This document shows, piece after piece, positions 43,576 through 51,851 of a DNA stretch of 64,000 nt. Under the pieces are notes generated by a model. That model worked only from the letters and a program-made list of their open reading frames with translations. It made no database searches and was not told the origin of the DNA. The stretch covers positions 16,069-80,068 of the forward strand of contig NZ_AZEQ01000008.1 of assembly GCF_001436025.1 (NCBI RefSeq), read 5' to 3'. Both the position numbers and the translations under genes were made by a program. Source of the stretch: Limosilactobacillus mucosae DSM 13345 (GTDB taxonomy: Bacteria > Bacillota > Bacilli > Lactobacillales > Lactobacillaceae). Positions within the stretch are counted from its first letter, which is position 1, and the number at the start of each line of letters is the position of its first letter.

Positions 43576-43614
43576 TTACCTGCTCTAGACTGATTTTGAA
43601 CCGGAAGTAGGTAA
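43576..43614. repeat. Fourth copy of the 39-nt inverted-arm repeat
   Basis: TTACCTGC (43576-43583), 23-nt spacer, GTAGGTAA (43607-43614). The total length equals that of two of the units near 2.7 kb, while the spacer sequence differs, so arms and spacing are what is conserved. Confidence 0.6.
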
Positions 43615-43767
43615 TGATGGTTTTGTCATATGTTAATATGCAGGACTTTTTGTATAGTAGCCGCAATTGTGAGATTAGTCATTGCCAGCGCGTCGAATCA
43701 TCTGCTGTCAATAGCGTGTCTTCAGTAGATGATGAGCTGATTGGCAGATAAAAGCACTGCGACAATA

Positions 43768-43803
43768 AAAGAGGGCACCTCGCCAAGCAGCGGGATACCC
43801 TGT
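43768..43803 (-). terminator. Terminator of the fetAB operon
   Basis: On the minus strand AGGGTA / GTGCCCT pairs around an 18-nt loop, followed by CTTTTATT, about 50 nt after the fetB stop. Confidence 0.65.
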
Positions 43804-43853
43804 TTTTAAGCCTTAGTCTCAATAATATTTCTAATTTAGTATGACTTTTTTGG

Positions 43854-44639
43854 CTATTTTTGATTTTCTTTTGCCAAACGGTCAATCAGTTGCAGATCGT
43901 CTGAGAAGAAGCGACGGTAGGCGATGTAGCATGAGCATACCGATCCCAGACTGGTAGCCGAAAGCAGCATGAAAACGACCATGATCTGATATTTGATCGC
44001 GTATACCGGATCCACGCCGGCAAAGATCAAGCCTGACATCATCCCTGGCAGACTGACGATGCCATAGGTTTTGGCAGAATCGATCGTTGGCTGCATGCCG
44101 GTTTTAATGCAGGCTCTCACAATGTCGCCGCAAGCTTGAAAGGCAGTCGCGCCAAGGGCAAGTCGTTCCTCAACCGCTTGATGCATGTCATGAAATTTGG
44201 TTTTCATCTGTCGGTAGCAAAGACCAATGGCAACCATTGAATTGGAGGCAATCATTCCGGCAATCGGCACGATCTGAGAAGGGATAAACTTGATAGCTCC
44301 AGACCAAACTAGACCGCCCATCGTAATGCCGGTACTGATCAAGATTGCCAAAAAGGATGGCCAAAACAGCTTAGGAATGCCACTGCCGCGTCCGGCCGCG
44401 TTATGAGCCGCGTTAAAGATGATGATGAGCACCATGGCCCCGGTAACCAGAACGTTATTGAGCGCGAAAATGTACTTGAGAAGATAGCCGACAATCGTTA
44501 GCTGAATGATTGCCCGGACGACGCTGATAATCATGTCACGGTTCAGTCCCAGTTTTTGACGATATGAGATAAACAGAGCAATCAGTACCAGTCCGGCGGC
44601 ATAGACCAGGCTGATGTTATTGACGTGAACGCTATTCAT
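43854..44639 (-). CDS. fetB: ABC transporter permease of the FetB (UPF0014) family
   Basis: About 261 aa, six to seven hydrophobic segments. Family signatures are RDMIISVVRAIIQLTIVGYLLKYIF-type helix 2 (in part AIIQLTIVGYLLKYIF), NAAGRGSG, and GMMSGLIFAGVDPVYAIKYQ. With FetA it forms an ABC exporter; in E. coli FetAB raises resistance to iron-linked oxidative stress, so the substrate is probably iron (family knowledge). The start is ATG at 44639, where the gene overlaps the fetA end by 8 nt; the longer frame reads into fetA. Confidence 0.87.
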   Translation of the reverse strand: MNSVHVNNISLVYAAGLVLIALFISYRQKLGLNRDMIISVVRAIIQLTIVGYLLKYIFALNNVLVTGAMVLIIIFNAAHNAAGRGSGIPKLFWPSFLAILISTGITMGGLVWSGAIKFIPSQIVPIAGMIASNSMVAIGLCYRQMKTKFHDMHQAVEERLALGATAFQACGDIVRACIKTGMQPTIDSAKTYGIVSLPGMMSGLIFAGVDPVYAIKYQIMVVFMLLSATSLGSVCSCYIAYRRFFSDDLQLIDRLAKENQK

Positions 44640-45270
44640 TGATTTGGCCTCCTTTAACGGTAATGATTTTTTCAGCCTGGGCCAGTTCATCGGGATCATG
44701 GGTAATGGCCAAAATCGTGCCAGTTTGACGATAATCGGCAATCAACTGATGGACGATCTGCTTGTTTTGCGCGTCCAGACCGGTCGTTACCTCATCCAGC
44801 AGCAGAATCGCTGGTTTAAACATCAGATTACGAATCAAGGCCACACGCTGCTTCTCGCCGCCCGATAGACTGGCGATGCTTTTGGTCAGGTAGTCTTTAG
44901 GCAGATTCACCTGATCTAAAAGTTCCTGCTGTCGGTTTCGATCAGGATCCTGATTGCGAATCTGAAATGGGAAATCAAGATTGTCGCTGACCGTCTCACC
45001 AAACAAGACGGGCTGTTGAAAACAATAGGAGACGTGGCGGCGATATTCCTGGGGCGGCATCTGAAAGGCATTTTTTCCTTGATATAAAAGCTCACCGCTG
45101 CTGGGGGATAAAAGACGCGCACAGATTTTTAGAATCGTGCTCTTGCCAGCTCCAGAAGGCCCGGCTAATGTGATATAGGCTCCTTTGGGTACGCTTAGAT
45201 TGATATTTTTTAAAAGCGTTTTTCCCTGCATGGTCAAGCTGATTTGATGCAGTGTTAATATGTCAGCCAT
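44632..45270 (-). CDS. fetA: ABC transporter ATPase, FetA type
   Basis: 212 aa. Walker A GPSGAGKST, Q-loop YCFQQPVLFG, signature LSGGEKQR, Walker B ILLLDEVTTGLD, H-loop AITHD. The short size and the adjacent UPF0014 permease mark it as FetA. GAGGTGAAAA is the RBS on the minus strand. First gene of a two-gene operon. Confidence 0.88.
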   Translation of the reverse strand: MADILTLHQISLTMQGKTLLKNINLSVPKGAYITLAGPSGAGKSTILKICARLLSPSSGELLYQGKNAFQMPPQEYRRHVSYCFQQPVLFGETVSDNLDFPFQIRNQDPDRNRQQELLDQVNLPKDYLTKSIASLSGGEKQRVALIRNLMFKPAILLLDEVTTGLDAQNKQIVHQLIADYRQTGTILAITHDPDELAQAEKIITVKGGQINE

Positions 45271-45413
45271 TTTTTCACCTCATATAGATTGTTTAAGCAT
45301 ATTTAGATTCTATCTTTTTCAGATGAGCAGCTCAACAAATTGAACCTGTAGGCGCTATCAAAGATTTGCGATATAATAACCTTATTAGGCAGATAAAGTT
45401 TTGGGGGAAAATC

Positions 45414-45809
45414 ATGCGAAAAACGATTAATAAAAGCACAACCGAATTGCCAATCAGTCTTGACCAAAAGCCGGCTGAACCATTGCAAAATCTGAGTCAA
45501 AATCCCAGTGAGTACGATCATGTCTACGTACGGGCATTTTCGGGCGTTGAGTTTATCATTTTAATCAGCGTGATCATCCTGTGCCTGTTCTATCGATTTG
45601 GGCTGGCACTGGCAGTGTTGCTGGGCGGTCTGCTGTTTTATCAAAAAGTCGGCATCCGTGATCCTAAAACCGGTCAGTCATGGGTCGTAGCGCGCAAAAA
45701 ATGGCACCAATACTGTCGCTATAATAACATTGACTGGAAACGGTGGCGTGAGCAGAGCCGAGCGGAGGCGGTTGCGGCGCAGATCAAGAAACGGCAAGCC
45801 AAACAATAG
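45414..45809 (+). CDS. Small membrane protein of a local paralogous family (copy 1)
   Basis: 131 aa, start ATG 45414 after GGGGGAAAA. Residues 1-35 are polar; two hydrophobic helices follow (FIILISVIILCLFYRFG and LALAVLLGGLLFY), then a conserved cytoplasmic tail with GIRDPKTGQSW, ARKKWHQYCRYNNID and a basic Ala/Gln/Lys-rich end. The same tail recurs in the gene at 46348. No known family. It is followed after 18 nt by the VOC gene, probably in one operon. Confidence 0.8.
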   Translation: MRKTINKSTTELPISLDQKPAEPLQNLSQNPSEYDHVYVRAFSGVEFIILISVIILCLFYRFGLALAVLLGGLLFYQKVGIRDPKTGQSWVVARKKWHQYCRYNNIDWKRWREQSRAEAVAAQIKKRQAKQ

Positions 45810-45827
45810 TTGATAAGGAGTTTTTTT

Positions 45828-46202
45828 ATGTTACAGTCAATGAATCTAATGATCTATGTTGATGATGTTGAGAAAGTAGCCGCTTTTTTTGAGCAGGCAG
45901 CTGGGACGCCACGAATCAGTGAAGAAACGATGATCGATGGTTCAAAGACGATTACGGTACCGGTTCTTCCTGAAGCCAGTCTCCAGTTTTACAGTCGCAA
46001 TTTTATTCAGAAATACTCGCCGGAAGTTGCGCTGAACTCGCCTTCAATTATGTTTTATGTTGACGATCTGGCGTCGGCACATGCCAGACTGCTGCAGATG
46101 GGCGCGACCGTTAATGAGATCGTTTTGGTGGGCAGTCAGCAGACGTTCAATTTTGCCGATCCAGAGGGCAATTGGTACGCGGTTGCTGAAAAAGACGTTT
46201 AA
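45828..46202 (+). CDS. VOC superfamily (glyoxalase/bleomycin-resistance fold) protein
   Basis: 124 aa, start ATG 45828 with RBS AAGGAG. MNLMIYVDDVEKVAAFFEQAAG at the start, FYVDDLASAHARLLQMGATV in the second half, and FNFADPEGNWYAV at the end form the paired beta-alpha-beta-beta-beta modules of the family. The role is unknown; such proteins act as dioxygenases, isomerases or binding proteins. It lies between the two homologous membrane-protein genes. Confidence 0.85.
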   Translation: MLQSMNLMIYVDDVEKVAAFFEQAAGTPRISEETMIDGSKTITVPVLPEASLQFYSRNFIQKYSPEVALNSPSIMFYVDDLASAHARLLQMGATVNEIVLVGSQQTFNFADPEGNWYAVAEKDV

Positions 46203-46347
46203 GAGCTGGCTGCCTTTAACCTTGGTTGAATGCCGATCACGACGACGGTTGACAGATAAATAAAACGATATTTAGTATATTCATCCGTACAAATATCAGA
46301 TCCTGAGCTATAATTAGAGTATAAATAAAGCTTAGGGGATGGATCTT

Positions 46348-46695
46348 ATGAATAAGAATAAGCTGCCGCTGCAAAGCGATGCTACGATGGAATACGACCG
46401 GCCGTTTGAGCGCTTGATTCCGGTTGGTCAGTTTCTCTTTTTGATGCTGGCCTTAGCGTTTGCACTGTTCATGCAGTTTGCTCTGGCAGCCGTTTTATTG
46501 GTATTGGGCCTGGCTTGCGGCATTCGTGTCTCAATTCGTGATCCCAAAACGGGGCGGTCATGGAGCGTGCCACGGCAAAACTGGCGGCGCTACTGTGAAT
46601 ATAACCGAATCGATCTCCACAGTCTAAGACAGCAGATGAACGTGGCCGCTATTAATGAAGCCATTAAACAGCGAAAAGCCCAAGCTGCTCGCTAA
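46348..46695 (+). CDS. Small membrane protein of a local paralogous family (copy 2)
   Basis: 115 aa, start ATG 46348, 8 nt after AGGGGA; ATG 46339 overlaps the RBS. EYDRPFERLIP leads into two hydrophobic helices (FLFLMLALAFALFMQFA and AAVLLVLGLACGI), then SIRDPKTGRSW, PRQNWRRYCEYNRID and a basic tail. Identity with copy 1 is highest in IRDPKTG-x-SW and W-x-x-YC-x-YN-x-ID. The gap 46203-46347 contains TATAATTAGAG near 46309, a possible promoter, so it may have its own transcript. The terminator at 46713 is shared with the opposite strand. Confidence 0.8.
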   Translation: MNKNKLPLQSDATMEYDRPFERLIPVGQFLFLMLALAFALFMQFALAAVLLVLGLACGIRVSIRDPKTGRSWSVPRQNWRRYCEYNRIDLHSLRQQMNVAAINEAIKQRKAQAAR

Positions 46696-46712
46696 ATAAA
46701 AGTCAAGCAAAG

Positions 46713-46747
46713 AACCGCACCGACTCATCCAGTCAGTGCGGTTTTGC
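46713..46747. terminator. Shared terminator of the 46348 gene and the mgtA operon
   Basis: AACCGCAC-x-GACT / AGTC-x-GTGCGGTT with T-rich or A-rich flanks. It lies directly after the stop of the minus-strand small ORF (46748). Confidence 0.75.
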
Positions 46748-46915
46748 TTAGTTCTGTTTTAATTTGGAATGGCTTTGAGTTGGGTGCTTTGATGGCCGTT
46801 TTTTAGGCGGCAGCAGCCAACAGATCAGGTTCATCAACGCAATGATTGCCAAGACGATCAGCAGCCCGATCCAAAAAGCATGAGCCGGATGAAAAGCAGT
46901 TAATAAAGTCATCAT
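46748..46915 (-). CDS. 55-aa small membrane protein coupled to mgtA
   Basis: The ORF begins 14 nt after the mgtA stop with the SD AAGGATGG overlapping that stop, and ends directly before a terminator, so it is the distal gene of the mgtA operon. The 55 residues begin MMTLLTAFHPAHAFW, contain one strong hydrophobic helix (WIGLLIVLAIIALMNLICW, about 15-33), then PPKKRP and a basic hydrophilic tail. Size and place recall the small MgtA-linked regulators MgtR and MgtS of enterobacteria, but no sequence similarity is claimed. Translation is inferred from SD, context and composition. Confidence 0.7.
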   Translation of the reverse strand: MMTLLTAFHPAHAFWIGLLIVLAIIALMNLICWLLPPKKRPSKHPTQSHSKLKQN

Positions 46916-46929
46916 GATGATCACCATCC

Positions 46930-49683
46930 TTAAAGCAGCTCGCCAAAGTGACGAATGTAGGCTTTCTTGATGCTGGTGGCTAAAAGCATGTAGCAGATTA
47001 CGCAGGGGATCAAGTACCAGAAGTAGCTGCCTGGCAAGGCGACAAAGCCGATTGCCCGGCCAACCGCGGTGAATGGAATCAAGGTTGCCAGGGCAATACC
47101 GATCGTTGAGAGCAGAATCAGTTCAGCAGAGGCACGGCTTTGAATGAAGGGGATCTTAGGAGTTCTGATCATATGAATTACCATCGTCTGACTCCACATT
47201 GACTCGACAAACCAGCCTGCCTGGAACATGCCGACGTATTTAAGCTGCATGGCCGCTAATACGGCACCGGAGAAATGCGCCGGCAGATCGGTATAAAGAA
47301 TGCCATGGGAAACGAATAGTGGACAGAAAATAAAGTACATAAACAGGTAGGTTGTCAAATCAAAGACTGAGCTGGTTGGCCCCATCCAGATCATAAAGCT
47401 GCCAATCGAAGAAGCATCCCATTCGCGCGGTACCTTGAGATAGTCAGCATCGACGTTGTCCCAAGGAATGGCGGTACAGCAGCAGTCATAGATCAGATTG
47501 AGCAGCAGCAGATGAATACTCTTCATCGGTAAGAATGGCAGCAGTGCGGCAGCAATCAAAACGGAAAAAATGTTCCCAAAATTGGAAGAAGCCGTCATCT
47601 TGATGTACTTGATCATGTTGGCATACGTCTTGCGCCCTTCCACGATGCCACGCTCCAGAATCATCAGGTCTTTTTGCAGCAGGATAATGTCGGCTGATTC
47701 TTTAGCCACGTCAACGGCATTATCGACGGAGATTCCGATATCGGCTGTTTTCATGGCTTCCGCGTCATTAATGCCGTCCCCCATGTAGGCAACGGTATGG
47801 CCTTTAGCGCGCAGGGCAGCGACGATACGGGCCTTCTGATCGGGAGTCAGTTTGGCAAAGACTTGCGTTTGTTCGACTTGCGCGGTTAATTCTTGATCTG
47901 ACATCTTGACTATCTCTTCACCCAAAAGCAGGTGGGCGACCGACATCCCAACTTCTTGGCAGACGGTGGCCGTAACTTTGTCGTTGTCGCCAGTCAGAAT
48001 CTTGGTGGTGACGCCATGCTCCAATAAGGCTTTTAGCGCGCGACCCGTTGATTCTTTTGGCGGATCCAAAAATGCCAGGTAGCCCATTAAAACCATGTCT
48101 TTTTCATCTTTGGCGCTTAAAACGTCAATTGGCGCCGGATCGGTTTTCTGTGCCAGAATCAGAACCCGAAAGCCTTTGTCGTTTAAACGATCAACCGTGG
48201 CCTTAACTTGTTTTTGCAGGGCGTCATTGAGCGGCTGGATACCGGTTTTGGTTTCGGCATAGCTGCAGACGCTAAGCATTTCTTCAACCGCGCCCTTGGT
48301 TACCATCTGCCGCTTGCCGTTTGGATCCTTGACGACGATACTGAGTCGCCGCCGCTTAAAGTCAAATGGAATTTCGTCGATCTTAACGTAGTCGTTTTCA
48401 AGATCCTGCAGTTCGGGATGCGACTCGGTGTCCTCGGCTTTGGCAATGATGGCCTTATCCATCACGTTTTTATAACCAGTTTGAAAATAGCTGTTTAAAA
48501 AGGCATGTCTTAAAACACGATCATCGGCTTGGCCATCAATATTCCAATAACAGTCCAAGACGATCTTGTCCTGAGTCAGCGTGCCAGTCTTATCAGTACA
48601 AAGAATGTCAGCGGCCCCAAAGTCTTGAATCGAATTAAGATTTTTGACGATCGTTTTTTTGCGGCTCATCGCGATGGCACCCTTGGCCAGACAAGTAGTA
48701 ACGATCATCGGCAGCATTTCTGGCGTCAGCCCAACCGCCGTTGAGATCCCAAACAAGAAAGCCTCCAGCCAGTCGTGCTTGGTCAGACCATTGATCAAGA
48801 ATACCAATGGCACCATGACCATCATGAAGCGGATCAAAACCCAGCTGACGGAATTGACGCCCTTGGTAAAGTTGGTGGTGACCTTTTCTTTGGCGACGGC
48901 CCCAGCCATTGAGCCAAACATTGTGTCTGAGCCGACTTCAATAACCAGTCCCAGCCCGCTGCCTGAGATGACGTTGCTGCCCATCAGAGCGATGTTTTCG
49001 TAGTCGGTAATCTGATCTTTAGGCGTCTCGTCCGCAGCGCTTTTTTCAACGGGGCGGCTTTCCCCAGTCAGCTCGGAACGATTGACGAACAAGTCGGTGT
49101 TTTCCAGGATTCTCAGATCAGCGGGAATCATGTTGCCGGCTGAGAGATGAACGATGTCGCCGACCACGACGTCATTGAGATCAATGTCTTTTTCTTGACC
49201 ATTGCGCGTAACGGTACAGGTTGTCTTGATCATTGCCAGCAGCTTGGCCGTTGCGTTGCCGCTGCGGTATTCCTGAACAAAGCGCAGCAAGCCGGAAAGC
49301 ATGATCATCGTAACGATAATGACGACCGTGGCACAGGTGAAGTTTTCTGGCCGGCTGCCAAATAAGGAAAAGTAAGGAAAAATCATATCGGTAAACGTGG
49401 ACACGATTGCCAAAATCAATAGAATTGCCGTGAATGGATTAACAAAAGCGCTGATCAGACGCTTGCCAATTGACGGCTGGTGCTGCTGCTGCACGTGGTT
49501 GGCTCCAAACAGCTTGCGGCTTTGCGCTACCTGCGAATCGTTCAGGCCCTGTTGACTGGTGTTGAAATGTTTGAAAAGCTCGGCTGGCGAATGTGTTGCT
49601 GCATAATCAACGCGTTTTTGCCGAGCTTTTTGCGCCGCGACTTGATCGGAGGCGGCGTCAGCATAATTTTTTTGCCTGCTCAT
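46930..49683 (-). CDS. mgtA: Magnesium-translocating P-type ATPase
   Basis: 917 aa, P3B ATPase. It imports Mg2+ at the cost of ATP. Order: N-terminal cytoplasmic region; membrane pair (ILLILAIVSTF, VIIVTMIMLSGLL); actuator with LTGESRPVEK; membrane pair with the PEM motif GLTPEMLPMIV; phosphorylation motif CTDKTGTLTQD (Asp about 364); N-domain; hinge MGDGINDAEAMKTADIGISVD; six C-terminal helices. The start is ATG 49683 with AAGGAGGC 7 nt upstream; the longer frame to 49719 is not needed. The 110-bp upstream spacer is too short for an obvious Mg riboswitch. Confidence 0.93.
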   Translation of the reverse strand: MSRQKNYADAASDQVAAQKARQKRVDYAATHSPAELFKHFNTSQQGLNDSQVAQSRKLFGANHVQQQHQPSIGKRLISAFVNPFTAILLILAIVSTFTDMIFPYFSLFGSRPENFTCATVVIIVTMIMLSGLLRFVQEYRSGNATAKLLAMIKTTCTVTRNGQEKDIDLNDVVVGDIVHLSAGNMIPADLRILENTDLFVNRSELTGESRPVEKSAADETPKDQITDYENIALMGSNVISGSGLGLVIEVGSDTMFGSMAGAVAKEKVTTNFTKGVNSVSWVLIRFMMVMVPLVFLINGLTKHDWLEAFLFGISTAVGLTPEMLPMIVTTCLAKGAIAMSRKKTIVKNLNSIQDFGAADILCTDKTGTLTQDKIVLDCYWNIDGQADDRVLRHAFLNSYFQTGYKNVMDKAIIAKAEDTESHPELQDLENDYVKIDEIPFDFKRRRLSIVVKDPNGKRQMVTKGAVEEMLSVCSYAETKTGIQPLNDALQKQVKATVDRLNDKGFRVLILAQKTDPAPIDVLSAKDEKDMVLMGYLAFLDPPKESTGRALKALLEHGVTTKILTGDNDKVTATVCQEVGMSVAHLLLGEEIVKMSDQELTAQVEQTQVFAKLTPDQKARIVAALRAKGHTVAYMGDGINDAEAMKTADIGISVDNAVDVAKESADIILLQKDLMILERGIVEGRKTYANMIKYIKMTASSNFGNIFSVLIAAALLPFLPMKSIHLLLLNLIYDCCCTAIPWDNVDADYLKVPREWDASSIGSFMIWMGPTSSVFDLTTYLFMYFIFCPLFVSHGILYTDLPAHFSGAVLAAMQLKYVGMFQAGWFVESMWSQTMVIHMIRTPKIPFIQSRASAELILLSTIGIALATLIPFTAVGRAIGFVALPGSYFWYLIPCVICYMLLATSIKKAYIRHFGELL

Positions 49684-49928
49684 TATTAAAGCCTCCTTAC
49701 TGATAAAGATCGCTTTCATCTGATTTTGCCTTTATTTTAGCGCGTTTTTTTACAAGCGGTTTCAAGAAATCTGAATAAATAGACAGTTATGGGGAATTGT
49801 ATCAAAATATTTATTCCTATCTGATGCTCGATACTAAGGCCGTTGATGGTGGTTTTCGTCAGGAGGCTATTTTAAAAAGCGCGGATTTGGTAAAATTAAA
49901 GAAAACATTAAGAAACGGGGGCAGGCGA

Positions 49929-51719
49929 ATGAAAAAGCAGAATGCCTGGCTGCTAGGACTTTTGGCTTTGATGCTGATCTTGCTGGCGCCAGTCGTGGGT
50001 CATGCGGATGGCGACTTTAACATCAAGCATTACCAAGTGAACGTTGACGTGCTAAAAAACGGTGATGCGGATCTGACGCAAAGGATCACTTATGATTTTG
50101 ACGGTGATTTTCATGGCGTTTATTATAATCAAGACCTGCAAGGCATCGGCAAGGCTGATCAGATCTCGGCAGCCGTGGAACAGAACGGTAAGCTGACTAA
50201 CCTGGCGCTCAGCCAATCCGGTCAGAATAATACCGTTAAGACCACGCAGAGCGCAGACTGGCTCAAACTCAAGGTCTATCATCAAATCAGCGACGCGGAA
50301 GCAACCTTTATCTATCACTACCGGCTGCATGGCGTGATTACCAGTTATCAGGATACGGCTGAGCTGAACTGGAAGATCATTGGGACGGGCTGGGATGAAG
50401 CACTGCATGACGTTTCAATCACCATTCAGCTGCCGGCTAAAAACGTTGACTCGCTTAAAGCCTTTACGCACGGTCCGCTAAACGGCAAAACGTCAGTCAA
50501 GAAGCGGCAGGGTCAGGTTAAGATGACGGTCGACCGCGTGCCGGCCAATCAGTTTGTTGAAAGCCACCTGCTGTTTGCCAATGCCGTCGTACCGCAAAAC
50601 GATAACCGAGTCGCCAAAAAGGTCCTTGCTGCTGAGCTAAAGCAGGAGCAGCAGCTGGCAAAAGCGGCCAATGCCAAGCGCGCCCAGGAAAAAAGACGGC
50701 GACAGCTTTTCAAAATCGGCTACAGTACAATATGCGGCATCAGTATCTTAGCTTATGGCTGGTGGTTGATTAAAAAACATCCCCAGCGATCCAAGCAGCC
50801 GCCACTGGTTCATTCTTTTGAGATTCCGCCATATCCAGTTGAACAGGCCTACGTGATCGATAAAAATCAACAGCCTGACGCGCGCGTACTCAGCGGCTAT
50901 CTGATGCAGCTGGCAGGTGAATATAAGATTGCAATCAGCAAGACTGAAAACGACGACTATCGATTTACCGTCAAAAAACCGGCCGTACTTGCCGAAAATC
51001 AGCTGCTGAAGGTCATGTTTAACGATTGCGGGGACGGCCAAAGCTTTACGATCCAGCAGCTGAAAAAATGGAGCAGGCAGCGCAAGCACGCCAAAAAAAT
51101 CGCGAAAGCCTTTGATCAATGGTCGCAAGCCAGTCTGGAAAGTGCCAGAAAAACCGGCTACTATGATGCCGACGCGGACCTGTTCAAGCAGATTGGCATC
51201 TTTTGGCTGATCGGCGAGCTTTTGCTGATTTTTGGGATGATTTTTGTCGTCGCTGGCTGGATTTTCAAAATAATCGTGGGGCTGATATTTGCAGGCGGCT
51301 TTGGCTGGGGAATTATATACTACCGCCAGCTCCTGCCATATACGCCAAAGGGTCAAAAAATGAAATATGATTTAGACTGCTTTATTCTCATGCTCAAAGA
51401 TATTGGCGACTTCAAGCTCAAAGAAGTTGGCGACATTGTTTTATGGGAACAGATTCTGCCATATGCGACGGCGTTTGGACTGGCCAAAAAAGTTATTCGT
51501 GAATTAAGGCTTTCGTTTGATGAAGCCGAGCTTAATGATACGCTTTTAATTACGTATCCATGGATTTTTGCCAGTGATCCTTGGACGGGCACGTTTGAAA
51601 GTACTTTTGAAAAAGCTCTGGATACCGGTAACTCATCTTCAGCGAATGGCGGATCGGGTGGCTTTTCAGCCGGCAGTTCCGGTGGCTTTGGTGGCGGTTC
51701 AGGCGGCGGAGCGTTTTAA
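49929..51719 (+). CDS. DUF2207-type membrane protein with Gly/Ser-rich C-terminus
   Basis: 596 aa, start ATG 49929 near GGGGGCAGG. A signal peptide (1-26, ending GHADG) is followed by an extracellular beta-rich domain (DFNIKHYQVNVDVLKNGDADLTQRITYDF as its start; in short NVDVLKNGDADL), a charged coiled coil (EQQLAKAANAKRAQEKRRR), a membrane helix near 250-270, a cytoplasmic region, two further helices (about 415-460) and a conserved region ending in GGSGGF...GGGSGGGAF. This order is that of the DUF2207 (YciQ-like) family, of unknown function in the envelope. Single gene, divergent from mgtA. Confidence 0.85.
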   Translation: MKKQNAWLLGLLALMLILLAPVVGHADGDFNIKHYQVNVDVLKNGDADLTQRITYDFDGDFHGVYYNQDLQGIGKADQISAAVEQNGKLTNLALSQSGQNNTVKTTQSADWLKLKVYHQISDAEATFIYHYRLHGVITSYQDTAELNWKIIGTGWDEALHDVSITIQLPAKNVDSLKAFTHGPLNGKTSVKKRQGQVKMTVDRVPANQFVESHLLFANAVVPQNDNRVAKKVLAAELKQEQQLAKAANAKRAQEKRRRQLFKIGYSTICGISILAYGWWLIKKHPQRSKQPPLVHSFEIPPYPVEQAYVIDKNQQPDARVLSGYLMQLAGEYKIAISKTENDDYRFTVKKPAVLAENQLLKVMFNDCGDGQSFTIQQLKKWSRQRKHAKKIAKAFDQWSQASLESARKTGYYDADADLFKQIGIFWLIGELLLIFGMIFVVAGWIFKIIVGLIFAGGFGWGIIYYRQLLPYTPKGQKMKYDLDCFILMLKDIGDFKLKEVGDIVLWEQILPYATAFGLAKKVIRELRLSFDEAELNDTLLITYPWIFASDPWTGTFESTFEKALDTGNSSSANGGSGGFSAGSSGGFGGGSGGGAF

Positions 51720-51851
51720 AACGGCCGCTTTGCCAATAATGTCGCTCTTAAATTCGAGAGCTGTCAGTCCGTGTTGTTAGCAGCGAACCATGCTTATCAC
51801 GGCTACAATTGGGCAGGCGACGTTAGACACTCTTAATAGGAGAGGATTGCT

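Noticed and set aside
43422-43610. 62-codon plus-strand ORF in the 43.0-43.8 kb gap
   Set aside because: No ribosome binding site, unusual composition with several Cys, and it runs through the 39-nt repeat unit. The region looks non-coding.
49684-49800. Magnesium riboswitch before mgtA
   Set aside because: Only about 110-240 bp of divergent spacer is available and no conserved M-box helices were recognised.
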